Translations under genes and position numbers: made by a program
In this document: one piece after another, positions 7,452 to 14,853 of the stretch
How positions within the stretch are numbered: position 1 is the first letter of the stretch
How the letters are laid out: every line of letters begins with the position of its first letter
The notes under the pieces: generated by a model
Database searches by the model: none
Told to the model about the DNA's origin: nothing
What the model saw: only the letters and a program-made list of their open reading frames with translations
Source of the DNA: Thermacetogenium sp. UBA5472
Lineage (GTDB): Bacteria; Bacillota; DSM-12270; Thermacetogeniales; Thermacetogeniaceae
Length of the DNA: 17,158 bases
Direction of reading: 5' to 3'
Assembly (NCBI GenBank): GCA_002426495.1
Contig: DIQC01000043.1
Span: 1-17,158, forward strand

Positions 7452-8338
7452 CAAATTACCTCTCTTAACGCCAATCCAACAGCTACAGCATAGGCATGAT
7501 CCATTTCCTGCAGCAGTGGTGAAACCACTCCTAATTCAGCCGGTATCCGAAAAACGCGCTGAAAATAATCCAATAATCCTTCCATTAATCCTTCTATATT
7601 ACCTTCACCACCGGTGATGAGCACTTTTTCCACAGATGCTTTTTCCTGCTGGGAATAGTAGCTCAGTGAACGCTGTATTTCGTCGGCGACACGCTTATGG
7701 GCAGCCGATTTTTCCGGATCAAGTACACAACTGGTGTCAAAAAGCTCTTCACCAGCCGGCAATATCCTGATCAGTCTGATTACTCCTTTATTGACAAATA
7801 TAATTGTTGTCAACTCTACTCCAAGATCAAGAATCATCCTGCTGTCTTCGCTTTTCTTGCCAAACAGACGCCACAGTGCAAAGGCAGTATAATCGATAGC
7901 TGTCAAGGACAGCCCGGCCCCGGAAAAGAGCCGGTAATAACGACAGACTGTATCCTCTCGTGCAGCCAGCAGCAAGAGTTCCTGCCTCTTACCGGACTGT
8001 TCGGTATTCAAAAAAACATGCCTGGTAATCACTTTTTCTGAAGAGGGCACAAACCGTTCCATTTCGTATCTCACAGCGGCTTCCAGTTCTTTCTTATCCA
8101 GTGGAGGAAATTGGACTATACGGCAGACAACATCTTCGCCGCCAAGGCCGATAAACACCCCGGCAGTTCCCCTGGGAACCAGCTCCTCGAGGGCTGCGCT
8201 CAGTTCATTATCTGCCACCGGATCAACAGCGCACTCTTTTAAAGACAATATTTCTGGCCGATTACCGCTGACTTCAATCTCAGCTGCTTTAATGCTGGCA
8301 GTGCCGATATCAACGCCAATAAATCTTTTAGGTTTCAT
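7451..8338 (-). CDS. pilM: PilM, actin-like T4P assembly ATPase
   Basis: A cytoplasmic actin/FtsA-fold protein that forms a ring or filament under the platform and binds the PilN N-terminus, 295 residues. The phosphate-1 motif is GVDIGTASIKAAEIE (8-22). Phosphate-2 is MILDLGVELTTIIFVNKG (about 168-185). The adenosine motif is VLITGGEGNIEGL. A VRYEMERFVP segment is typical of PilM. The protein is shorter than many PilM proteins (about 340-350), so some surface elements are reduced. The start ATG 8338 has GAGGG 5 nt upstream and overlaps the stop of the upstream beta-helix-type gene (ATGA). pilN follows with a TGATG overlap. Confidence 0.92.
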   Translation of the reverse strand: MKPKRFIGVDIGTASIKAAEIEVSGNRPEILSLKECAVDPVADNELSAALEELVPRGTAGVFIGLGGEDVVCRIVQFPPLDKKELEAAVRYEMERFVPSSEKVITRHVFLNTEQSGKRQELLLLAAREDTVCRYYRLFSGAGLSLTAIDYTAFALWRLFGKKSEDSRMILDLGVELTTIIFVNKGVIRLIRILPAGEELFDTSCVLDPEKSAAHKRVADEIQRSLSYYSQQEKASVEKVLITGGEGNIEGLMEGLLDYFQRVFRIPAELGVVSPLLQEMDHAYAVAVGLALREVI

Positions 8339-9669
8339 TGATACCCTCTTTCCCAGGACAAAACTCTGACTGTAATAAAACAGGAAGCGGGGAATTGTTC
8401 CACAAGACTGCCTTGATAAATAAATTCAGCATCTTCTCCCATCAGCAGAGATGAGGTGATGACACTCCCCTGCAGGCTGACTCCTTCACCTAAAGAAATC
8501 TCATCCTGCCCGTAGATAAGAGCTGCGGCTTTGCCCCCGTTGGCTACAACAACTGGTTGTGCCGCCATGATGCACAATGAATCATGCTGCCCGGCAGGCA
8601 GAAGATCACCTGTTATGGCCACAGAGCCGTCAACAACAATGATCCCTTTACCTGTATAGGACCCGCCAATCTCCAGGTCTCCATCAATAAATGTGAGCCC
8701 TGCAAGATGCAGACTGCCCTGCCACTGCTGCAGTCCTTCAAAGATCTGGTCGGCGCCCCTGCGATATGATGAGAGATCCACCTCTGGAAAGGATGGGAAT
8801 ACAGCATTGAATTCAATTTGCTGCCCCGGATAAATGTCACCCTCTACCTGACTATCCTGGTCTACGAGAATATCCCCGTTAGACCAGATGCTCCCCTTGA
8901 CATGGGCTTTCTCTACTGTCACATTACCCGCTGCTTTTATATCACCATCCACAGTTGCCTCACCACTTAAAATGACATCCCCGTCCACTTCCACATCTCC
9001 GATGACGTGGCTGCTGCCTCCTACTGCCAACAATCCGTGCCCCTTAATATTGCCATTTATAATATCGCCATTTAATTGAACATGATCTGCAACTATAAGC
9101 TCTCCATCATAGAAAATATCACCATCTACCATAGTGGCTGCTAAATGCAAAGGGCCGCCTATATACAACTGCGATATAATTCTAGCACTGGGGGCGATCA
9201 GGGATGGTTTTTCTATGGGGGATGAGATCCACAGCCCCATTCCAAAATCCAAGGACATGTTCACATTGATTGCAGCCTGCAATGTGCAGGATGCACCCTG
9301 GCACACCCCCAAGCTTTCTACAAAAATGGTGAACTCCTCTGCTTCACTACAGTTCTCTCTGGATACCTTGACATAATCGATCATCCCATCGGCATACTCA
9401 GAGGAAATTAGATCCGGAACAAGATCTATTTCCTGCTCAGGTTCCAGAGCATCCAGCTCATCTAACTGAAGTTCTCCGGATCTGATCAATGCTATCGTTT
9501 TTTCTATCCCAGCCTCTGCAGTGTAGTACGCCTTTTTCTGACATATTTCTAACCCTGCGTTTCTGCGCACCGATGTGGCCAGCGATAGTGAAGCAGCCCC
9601 CATAGCAAATATAAAAGCTGTCAGAATCATCACCAAAGCAAGTGCCTGTCCCCTGTTATCCCTCATCAT
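8335..9669 (-). CDS. Large PilX-like minor-pilin-like protein with beta-helix-type repeats
   Basis: Not a named gene. The N-terminus is PilX-like: MRDNRG, a hydrophobic helix (QALALVMILTAFIFAMGAASLSL), then the AYYTAEAGIEK motif. The body has about ten short repeats of the form VxGDI or VDGDV (for example VEVDGDVILSG and EATVDGDIKAAG), typical of bactofilin-like or right-handed beta-helix folds. FPSFPEVDL and a further beta-rich region follow. It shares this architecture with the gene at 11-1090. The chosen start is ATG 9669 with AAGGG 7 nt upstream. An earlier in-frame ATG at 9732 begins a duplicated copy of the same start region. The Glu at +5 is missing, so PilD cleavage after RG is plausible but not certain. 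It probably forms an exposed element of the pilus tip or surface. Confidence 0.78.
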   Translation of the reverse strand: MMRDNRGQALALVMILTAFIFAMGAASLSLATSVRRNAGLEICQKKAYYTAEAGIEKTIALIRSGELQLDELDALEPEQEIDLVPDLISSEYADGMIDYVKVSRENCSEAEEFTIFVESLGVCQGASCTLQAAINVNMSLDFGMGLWISSPIEKPSLIAPSARIISQLYIGGPLHLAATMVDGDIFYDGELIVADHVQLNGDIINGNIKGHGLLAVGGSSHVIGDVEVDGDVILSGEATVDGDIKAAGNVTVEKAHVKGSIWSNGDILVDQDSQVEGDIYPGQQIEFNAVFPSFPEVDLSSYRRGADQIFEGLQQWQGSLHLAGLTFIDGDLEIGGSYTGKGIIVVDGSVAITGDLLPAGQHDSLCIMAAQPVVVANGGKAAALIYGQDEISLGEGVSLQGSVITSSLLMGEDAEFIYQGSLVEQFPASCFITVRVLSWERGYQ

Positions 9670-9729
9670 GATCTTGCCCTTCGCCCCAGCGTCACCTTCC
9701 CGTGCAAGCGCCTGTCCCCTGTTATCGCC
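9640..9729 (-). repeat. Duplicated start region of the PilX-like gene
   Basis: A near-identical stretch of about 21 bp encoding DNRGQALA occurs twice, 63 bp apart and in frame (about 9703-9729 and 9640-9666). Each copy follows an ATG and a purine-rich ribosome-binding-like sequence. The downstream copy leads into the hydrophobic helix. The upstream copy is probably a remnant or a leader extension. Confidence 0.65.
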
Positions 9730-9745
9730 CATCTCAATCGAACCG

Positions 9746-9764
9746 CCTATATTAATAATATAGG
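9746..9764. repeat. Short AT-rich palindrome before the PilX-like gene
   Basis: Arms CCTATATT and AATATAGG with a 3-base centre, 14 bp upstream of the duplicated ATG at 9732. The 9733-9888 gap otherwise shows nothing definite. The palindrome could be an operator or a weak RNA hairpin near the ribosome-binding site. Confidence 0.4.
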
Positions 9765-9888
9765 GTCTGATGACGGAAGTCGGAAGCCGGGCGAGACCAT
9801 AAGCTTTCTTTGCGAAACACCCAGCGATCTTATCTAACAGCCAACAACTAACCTGCCGGTCTTATTCCCACTTCCAACCTCCCACATC

Positions 9889-10359
9889 TCATCTGCCAAC
9901 GACCAAACTCACTCCTGTTGCTGCCTCCTGGACAACCCCTGAGCCTCCATCCCCTTTGATGACAATATCTACAAAATACAGATTCGGATCATACTGAAAT
10001 GATACCTCACAGATGTTGCTGGCAAAGGGCTGCCATGACTCCCTGATATTCTCGCTGACATCGGTTTCCAGCTCCTGGCCAGCTGCATCATACCTGAATC
10101 CACCATTTCCCTCTGCACTACTAAAAAGAATCTTCTGCCCGTCATCTTCGATCTCAATGCTCCCTGCTTGTGCCCCCTTGAGCTCCCGGCTCATCTTGTT
10201 CAGGGCTATGCGCAGGCTCTCCTGTACCTCAACACTTTGACTTGTCGCGGCATAACTCGCCGCACCCCTGGCCTGGATATAAGAAATAACAATGAACAGA
10301 ATGGATAAGATGGTCAGGGCAATGATGATTTCCACAAGGGTAAAGCCGCGCTGATTCAT
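9889..10359 (-). CDS. PilW/PulJ-like minor prepilin
   Basis: A 156-residue prepilin with a very short leader, MNQRG/FTLVEI, a classic class III site with Glu at +5, and a hydrophobic helix to about residue 28. ESLRIALNKMSRELKGA follows, which matches PilW/GspJ proteins, and then FRYDAAGQEL and VSFQYDPN strands. It would sit in the minor-pilin tip complex with the PilV-like partner encoded just upstream. Only 3 nt separate it from that gene. The ATG at 10359 has just a weak GGTGG before it, so coupled translation is likely. Confidence 0.88.
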   Translation of the reverse strand: MNQRGFTLVEIIIALTILSILFIVISYIQARGAASYAATSQSVEVQESLRIALNKMSRELKGAQAGSIEIEDDGQKILFSSAEGNGGFRYDAAGQELETDVSENIRESWQPFASNICEVSFQYDPNLYFVDIVIKGDGGSGVVQEAATGVSLVVGR

Positions 10360-10362
10360 CAG

Positions 10363-10974
10363 CTACCACCAGCACTTTTCCGCAGTCAGAGAAACCCCTT
10401 CGGTATTTCCCTCATTTCCCTCTTCCTGTTCAACTACAGTTACAGTTATGGTCTCTAGGCCAACAGAGCTGCTAGCAACAGCGGTAATCTCTATATTATC
10501 CCGGTAAGAACGGTCACGCAGAAGGAGATAAGTTGTTTCCATATCAGGAGGAGGAGTAGCCCAATCAGGACTCACGAAGGCTGTTCCGGAACTGGAATCA
10601 TAACTTTCAACTTTTCTTATTTGACCTGCACCCACTCCACCGGTAAGTGCCACCATATACCCCTGAGATAAATCTTCTATCCCCCCGACATTTTCCCCAG
10701 CATTAAGCGTGATCGAACCGCTGTCACCAGCCAGGGCTAAACCCTTCAGCGAATTGGGCAGAGCCTTGATCTCTTCCATCACTTCCTGTGCCCTGTTCAC
10801 AGACCTAAGATCATGTTTGGCATATGAAACAAAGATGCTGTCATAAGTAAAAAGTTTGATCAAGGGCAGAGAAACCAATGCTAAAATCACTAATGCGGCG
10901 ATGACTTCGATGAGAGCACTCCCGCTCTGCTGCTTTGATGCTCTATTCGAAAACATCCCCCAGCGCGGGTTCAT
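10363..10974 (-). CDS. PilV/GspI-like minor prepilin
   Basis: A minor prepilin with the site SG/SALIEVIAALVILALVSLPLIKLF, which carries the Glu at +5. RSVNRAQEVMEEIKALP follows, the pattern of PilV/GspI. The C-terminal domain has DRSYRDNIEITAVASSS and VTVTVVEQEEG strands. The open frame runs up to GTG 10995. ATG 10974, with GGAAG 5 nt upstream, gives a sensible basic leader, and ATG 10956 is a further alternative. All of these overlap the end of the GspG-like gene (stop at 10943). It is followed after 3 nt by the PilW-like gene, so the two are probably made together. Confidence 0.82.
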   Translation of the reverse strand: MNPRWGMFSNRASKQQSGSALIEVIAALVILALVSLPLIKLFTYDSIFVSYAKHDLRSVNRAQEVMEEIKALPNSLKGLALAGDSGSITLNAGENVGGIEDLSQGYMVALTGGVGAGQIRKVESYDSSSGTAFVSPDWATPPPDMETTYLLLRDRSYRDNIEITAVASSSVGLETITVTVVEQEEGNEGNTEGVSLTAEKCWW

Positions 10975-11359
10975 CTGATCTTCCATTTCTCCCACTGCCG
11001 ATCACCACCTTATTTTGATGAAAAACAATATTCGTTGTCCAGATGGAATAAGCAGTTCCGGCAGGTTCTACTGCTATCTGGTACAGCACCCCCCAGGGGT
11101 CTTCAACTTCTAGATCTAAGCCTGCCAGCATCTGCTCCTCTGCAGTTTGCGGGTAACAGCCGTGTTCGGCATACCAGCTGTCCATTCCGCCCTGCATAAC
11201 AGAGATCTGACTTTTCGCCTTAACAATTTTAGCGTTTTCAATATAACCGTCATAAAAACTAATTCCACAGGAAATCAACAGGCCGATGATCATCAGTACA
11301 ACGATCATTTCCATCAGGGTAAAACCATTTTCATTTAAGGAAAACCTTGTCTTGTACAT
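10943..11359 (-). CDS. GspG-like type IV prepilin, candidate main pilus subunit
   Basis: A prepilin with leader MYKTRFSLNENG/FTLMEMIVVLMIIGLLIS and the conserved Glu at +5. The rest resembles GspG: KAKSQISVMQGGMDSWYAEHGCYPQTAEEQMLAGL, then DPWGVLYQIAVEPAG, then SIWTTN. The DPWG and YPQT motifs are typical of GspG-type major pseudopilins, so among the prepilins here this is the best candidate for the main fibre subunit, though a PilA could lie elsewhere. ATG 11359 was chosen because GGAG precedes it. The upstream ATG 11377 has no ribosome-binding site and lies in a tandem repeat. The gene follows pilC after the repeat block at 11376-11549. Confidence 0.87.
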   Translation of the reverse strand: MYKTRFSLNENGFTLMEMIVVLMIIGLLISCGISFYDGYIENAKIVKAKSQISVMQGGMDSWYAEHGCYPQTAEEQMLAGLDLEVEDPWGVLYQIAVEPAGTAYSIWTTNIVFHQNKVVIGSGRNGRSDEPALGDVFE

Positions 11360-11413
11360 ATTGCTCCATCCCGCCATCTCGAGGCTACAATGAACCAGAA
11401 TGCTCTTGCCGAT

Positions 11414-11440
11414 GTGGCAAGGGAAACGTCCCTATGCCAC
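11414..11440 (+). repeat. 27-nt palindromic repeat, GTGGCA type
   Basis: Arms GTGGCA/TGCCAC with a 15-nt loop containing AAACGTCCC. A member of the REP-like family in this window. Confidence 0.7.
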
Positions 11441-11483
11441 AATCTCGAGGCCTCAATGAGCTAGTAGGAAAGCTCTTGCTTAT

Positions 11484-11510
11484 GTGGCAACTGAAAAGTC
11501 CCTATACCAC
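11484..11510 (+). repeat. 27-nt palindromic repeat, degenerate GTGGCA type
   Basis: Arms GTGGCA/TACCAC with one mismatch. The loop contains AAAAGTCCC. It is the second copy in the tandem block. Confidence 0.6.
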
Positions 11511-11522
11511 ACCTTTGCTTAC

Positions 11523-11549
11523 GTGGCAAACGAAACGTCCCCGTGCCAC
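11523..11549 (+). repeat. 27-nt palindromic repeat, GTGGCA type
   Basis: Arms GTGGCA/TGCCAC with loop core GAAACGTCCCC. A further degenerate copy (about 11554-11579) runs into the end of pilC. Confidence 0.7.
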
Positions 11550-11575
11550 ATCCGTGCCACACAAACGTCCCAGTG

Positions 11576-12778
11576 CTACAGTGAACCAGAAAGCTGGAAT
11601 AATGGCAGATAAATAGACAAGGCGACAAACCCTACCATGAGGCCCACAAGACAGATCAAGCCTGGCTCTAAGAGGCTTGACAACCTATTGATGACAGATT
11701 CTATATTTTGATCATAATAAGCACCGAGCTTCTCCAGAACAGTTTCTAGCTGACCTGTCTCCTCCCCGACAGCGATCATGCCGGTGACCATCGGAGGGAA
11801 GACTTTACTATTCTTTAGGGCAGGGGCTATTCTCTCCCCTACCTCTACCTGGCGTCGCACCCCGGAAAGCTCTGCAGCCACTCTGGTGTTATCGACTACA
11901 TTTTCCACAATACTCAAAGCACTTAGCAGAGGAACGCCGCTGTGGAGGAGCATAGATAGTGTCCGTGCAAACCTAGATATAATAACTCCTTTGATAATCG
12001 TGCCTACCCCCGGAATTCTGAAAAGAAGCATATCCACCGGGGCTTGCAGAAATTTTACCTTATGAATATTTTTTACAGCCAGGAATATCAGGAGCAACAA
12101 GGCCACAATCAGCAGCGAATGCTGCCGCACTATGCCGCTCATGGCCAGCAAGAGACGTGTTACTGCCGGAAGTGTGGCTCCCATCTGATCAAAAACATCG
12201 ACAAAAACCGGAACAACATAGATCAGCATGATAAATACAGCCAAAAGTGAAACTGCTGTCACCAAGGCCGGATAAGCCAGAGCCGATTTGACCTTTTCCC
12301 TGATCTGGTTTTCTTTTTCGAAATTATCTGCCAAACGCTCAAGGGTGAGGTCCAGAGAACCACTGGTCTCTGCCCCGATCAGCATATTGATCATCACAGG
12401 GGGCAGGGAATCGGCATTGGGCATAAAGGACTCTGACAAGCTTTTTCCACTTTCCAATGCCACAATCGCTTCACTGATAATTTTTTGCAGCAACCTATCT
12501 GTTGTTTGCTCCCTTAAAATATGCAGGGAATGGAGAACTGGAATTCCTGTGTCATTCATAACGGCAAACTGGCGGCAGAAGATGGCCATTTCTTTCACTT
12601 TGACCCTGCCTCTGGGCAGCTGTAATTTGATTTTTCTATACGGTCGCCAGATGTTGACAACAAACAAATCCCGGGCCCGCAGGATCTCGATGGCCGCCTG
12701 CCGTGTATCTGCCTCAATCTTGCCGGTGATCAGTTCCCCATTAAGGTTCCTGGCCTTATAATCAAAAAACATTTCCAT
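11576..12778 (-). CDS. pilC: Type IV pilus platform protein PilC
   Basis: The inner-membrane platform of the GspF family, 400 residues. A cytoplasmic start (MEMFFDYKARNLNGELITGKIEADTRQ) is followed by the first T2SSF domain (CRQFAVMNDTGIPVLHSLHIL). A transmembrane pair follows, then the second T2SSF domain (SRFARTLSMLLHSGVPLLSALSIVENVV), and a C-terminal helix (LEPGLICLVGLMVGFVALSIYLPLFQ). It would couple the PilB and PilT motors to pilin handling. The start is ATG 12778 with AGGAG 7 nt upstream. The longer open frame to 12856 reads back into repeat sequence and is rejected. The 3' end falls inside a repeat also found at 11384-11404. It is intact, unlike the second pilC at 1837-3037. Confidence 0.95.
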   Translation of the reverse strand: MEMFFDYKARNLNGELITGKIEADTRQAAIEILRARDLFVVNIWRPYRKIKLQLPRGRVKVKEMAIFCRQFAVMNDTGIPVLHSLHILREQTTDRLLQKIISEAIVALESGKSLSESFMPNADSLPPVMINMLIGAETSGSLDLTLERLADNFEKENQIREKVKSALAYPALVTAVSLLAVFIMLIYVVPVFVDVFDQMGATLPAVTRLLLAMSGIVRQHSLLIVALLLLIFLAVKNIHKVKFLQAPVDMLLFRIPGVGTIIKGVIISRFARTLSMLLHSGVPLLSALSIVENVVDNTRVAAELSGVRRQVEVGERIAPALKNSKVFPPMVTGMIAVGEETGQLETVLEKLGAYYDQNIESVINRLSSLLEPGLICLVGLMVGFVALSIYLPLFQLSGSL

Positions 12779-12808
12779 TAAAATACTCCTGTATCCCAGA
12801 GACGCAGA

Positions 12809-12844
12809 GACATAGGGGGATATTTTTATCCATTCTCCTGTGTC
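12809..12844. repeat. Degenerate palindromic repeat before pilC
   Basis: GACATAGGGGGA... CTCCTGTGTC resembles the GACACA-type repeat but with extra central bases. A further partial copy (GTTCTCTTGTGTCA) ends near 12874. The 12779-12916 gap is mostly such repeat material. Confidence 0.4.
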
Positions 12845-12884
12845 AGGCACTGTCATGATTGTTCTCTTGTGTCAATGTTTCGCT

Positions 12885-12917
12885 GGACCAGACAAGTCCC
12901 TGTCCCCGGGTCTGTCC
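12885..12917 (+). repeat. Palindromic repeat variant at the pilB 3' end
   Basis: GGAC-AGAC pairs with GTCTGTCC across one bulged base. The loop holds GTCCCTGTCCCC, like the loop of the other family members. Its last base is part of the pilB stop codon, so it could form a 3' hairpin in pilB mRNA. Confidence 0.5.
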
Positions 12918-14500
12918 TAAAGCATTCCGGAAACTGTTGACTGTTTATCCTCTTTCCCTTCCTCTTCCCCGGTGACCCGCATGACCTCCTGGATAGTGGT
13001 AATGCCCTGCAGGGATTTACAGATGCCGTCCTCTTTGATGGAGATCATCCCTTCTGCCAAAGCAGTGTTCCTTAATTCAGCTGTGGACACACCCTGCAGA
13101 ATCTCGTTTTGCAGCCCCGAAGATACTTTTAGGATCTCGTGTAAGGGAATACGGCCCCGGTACCCGGTGTGACTGCACTCACCACACCCTTTAGTTGCGC
13201 GGACTTTTTGTTGGCTGCCGAATGTCCCGGCTATTGTTCTCTCCATCTCACTCAGCTGCCGCTTTTCCTGACAGAATGTGCACACCCGGCGCACCAAGCG
13301 CTGGGAGATGACACCCAACACCGAAGAGGCAACCATAAAGGGCTCTACCCCTATATCTATAAGTCTCGTCAATGCCCCAGGCGCATCATTAGTGTGCATT
13401 GTAGCCAAGACCAGATGACCGGTAGTGGCTGCCCGTACGGCAATTTGTGCTGTTTCCAGGTCGCGAATCTCCCCAATCATGATCACATCAGGATCCTGCC
13501 GTAAAATCGATCTGAGGTAAGTGGCAAAGGAAGCACCTGCCCTGATGTTGATCTGAGTCTGGTTGACTCCTTCCAGCACATACTCCACCGGATCCTCAAC
13601 TGTAACAATATTTTTTTCAATACAGTTGATGCTTTTAAGGGCAGTATAAAGAGTGGTGGATTTTCCCGAACCGGTCGGACCGGTTACGAGAAGAAGGCCG
13701 AATGGGCTTTTTAGAAAACTCCGCATCAACTCATTATTGTGCACTGAAAAACCGATATTCTCTAAGTCGTATCTTTTGATGCTCTCTTTATCAAAAATAC
13801 GCAGAACAACCTTTTCCCCAAAAATAGTCGGTACTGTCGAAACCCTCAAGTCAAGATCATAATTTGTGAGTTTCAGTGGAATATGGCCATCCTGGGGCAA
13901 CCTGTGCTCAGTGATATCCAGATTAGCCATCACCTTGATTCGAGAAACCAAGGGGGAGATTATCTGACGTGGCAAGGCATATCTCCGCTGCAGCACCCCA
14001 TCTATCCGAAAGCGCACCAGAACCTGCTCCTTGAGGGGTTCAATATGAATATCACTGACTTCCTCACGAACAGCCTTGAGTATTATGGTGTTGACTATTT
14101 GAATGATCGGAGAATCAGCCGCAAGACTTTCATCCAGCGCTGTATTATCCACCAGCTTATCCATTTGTGGAAGCGCCTTTTTTACCTCAGGAATCCCAAA
14201 ATACCTGGTGATAAGTTCCTCAATTTCTTTAGCTGCAATCTCAACAGGCACAACGTCACAGCCAGTCATCAGGCTGAGATCATCCAAGATAGCCACATCA
14301 TGAGGGTTGGCTGCAGCCACAAACAACCTGTCGCCATCCTTCCTGATAGGAACCACTCCATACTTATGGATGATTGGCTCCGGTACCAATTTCATTATTT
14401 CCGTATCTATCTCTAAGCGTGTCTCTACCTGTGTTTCTATCTGCGTCTCTATCTGTGTGGATAATTCATCAGCCTTGAAAAAGCGACTCAAAGCACTCAT
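12917..14500 (-). CDS. pilB: Type IV pilus extension ATPase PilB
   Basis: A hexameric motor that drives pilus polymerisation, 527 residues from ATG 14500, which has AAGGGA 9 nt upstream. The N-terminal MshEN-type domain is shortened. Only its second part (LVPEPIIHKYGVVPIRKDGDRLFVAAANP) is recognisable, and the region before it is a repeat of TQIETQIETQVE type. The ATPase has ASDIHIEP-like VSDIHIEP, Walker A GPTGSGKST (274-282), the Asp box VTVEDPVEY, Walker B DVIMIGEIRD, the His box ATTGHLVLATMHTN, and a tetracysteine zinc site, CTFC...CGEC, which is typical of PilB/GspE. The C-terminus has a charged EEEGKEDK tail. A terminator lies 100 bp upstream and no clear promoter is visible in that space. 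Confidence 0.95.
   Translation of the reverse strand: MSALSRFFKADELSTQIETQIETQVETRLEIDTEIMKLVPEPIIHKYGVVPIRKDGDRLFVAAANPHDVAILDDLSLMTGCDVVPVEIAAKEIEELITRYFGIPEVKKALPQMDKLVDNTALDESLAADSPIIQIVNTIILKAVREEVSDIHIEPLKEQVLVRFRIDGVLQRRYALPRQIISPLVSRIKVMANLDITEHRLPQDGHIPLKLTNYDLDLRVSTVPTIFGEKVVLRIFDKESIKRYDLENIGFSVHNNELMRSFLKSPFGLLLVTGPTGSGKSTTLYTALKSINCIEKNIVTVEDPVEYVLEGVNQTQINIRAGASFATYLRSILRQDPDVIMIGEIRDLETAQIAVRAATTGHLVLATMHTNDAPGALTRLIDIGVEPFMVASSVLGVISQRLVRRVCTFCQEKRQLSEMERTIAGTFGSQQKVRATKGCGECSHTGYRGRIPLHEILKVSSGLQNEILQGVSTAELRNTALAEGMISIKEDGICKSLQGITTIQEVMRVTGEEEGKEDKQSTVSGML
14400..14460 (-). repeat. 12-bp tandem repeats at the pilB 5' end
   Basis: Three to four imperfect 12-bp units (CAGATAGAGACG, CAGATAGAAACA, CAGGTAGAGACA) encode TQIE-type repeats of the PilB N-terminus. 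They keep the frame, since 12 is a multiple of three. Confidence 0.75.
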
Positions 14501-14616
14501 CTGCACCATTCCCTTCAATTGGATGTGGTGAACATAGATGTATTAAAAAGGTTATATATGGGATATTCCCCATTAATCTGTTAAATCCTGCCCGATTAAA
14601 TCGAACCCCAAACGCG

Positions 14617-14643
14617 AAAAAACGCCGGTGTTACCAGCGTTTT
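14617..14643 (-). terminator. Rho-independent terminator between the membrane-protein gene and pilB
   Basis: On the minus strand, arms AACGCTGG and CCGGCGTT (one G-T pair) enclose a 5-base loop and are followed by six T residues. It lies about 100 bp before pilB, so it may isolate pilB from upstream transcription or act as an attenuator. I see no clear alternative antiterminator. Confidence 0.6.
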
Positions 14644-14713
14644 CACAGTCCGGCGATTTTATTCTACAAAACTTCCTACAAACACCAAAATGTTCCTACC
14701 TTCTTACAACAGA

Positions 14714-14740
14714 GACACAGGGGGACGGTTCTCCTGTGTC
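14714..14740 (-). repeat. 27-nt palindromic repeat, GACACA type
   Basis: Arms GACACA/TGTGTC, extendable to 8 bp, with the loop core ACCGTCCCC on the minus strand. It resembles REP-like elements that I recall as common in Clostridia. Confidence 0.75.
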
Positions 14741-14797
14741 ACTCACCTACGGCTTTCCGGTTGTGTTTAGGGATATGGGGAAACACGGGGGACAAAC

Positions 14798-14824
14798 AAA
14801 AAGGCCCCTCCCGGAGGATGGGGA
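14798..14824 (-). terminator. Probable terminator of the small membrane-protein gene
   Basis: On the minus strand a GC-rich hairpin around CCTCCGGGAGG, followed by GGGCC and five T residues, lies about 30 bp after the stop codon. The loop is tight but the context fits a Rho-independent terminator. Confidence 0.5.
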
Positions 14825-14853
14825 CAGATATTTCACAAGTAATATTTTTTTAA

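Larger units (their letters stand above)
11376..11511. repeat. Tandem pair of about 65-70-bp units between pilC and the prepilin genes
   Basis: Units 11376-11440 and 11442-11511 both begin ATCTCGAGG, contain GCTCTTGC and end in a 27-nt palindrome. The first also contains a 21-bp stretch (11384-11404) matching the 3' end of pilC (11575-11595) at 19 of 21 positions. A shorter third unit follows. The 11360-11575 gap is therefore mostly duplicated material with no gene. Confidence 0.75.
14519..14853. other. Intergenic region upstream of pilB
   Basis: This 335-bp gap holds two minus-strand terminators, one 27-nt palindrome and a pair of TAGGAA-type direct repeats (about 14660-14710). No credible gene is present. 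No -35/-10 pair stands out clearly close to pilB. A TTAACA-like -35 near 14578 has no good -10 at the right spacing. Confidence 0.5.

Noticed and set aside
11376..11580. CRISPR array
   Set aside because: Unit length and spacing differ, the units are palindromic repeats of one family, no unique spacers of even size are present, and no cas gene is nearby.
11579..12856. Longer pilC start at 12856
   Set aside because: The extra 26 residues come from degenerate palindrome sequence, and the 12778 ATG has a good ribosome-binding site and matches the family start.
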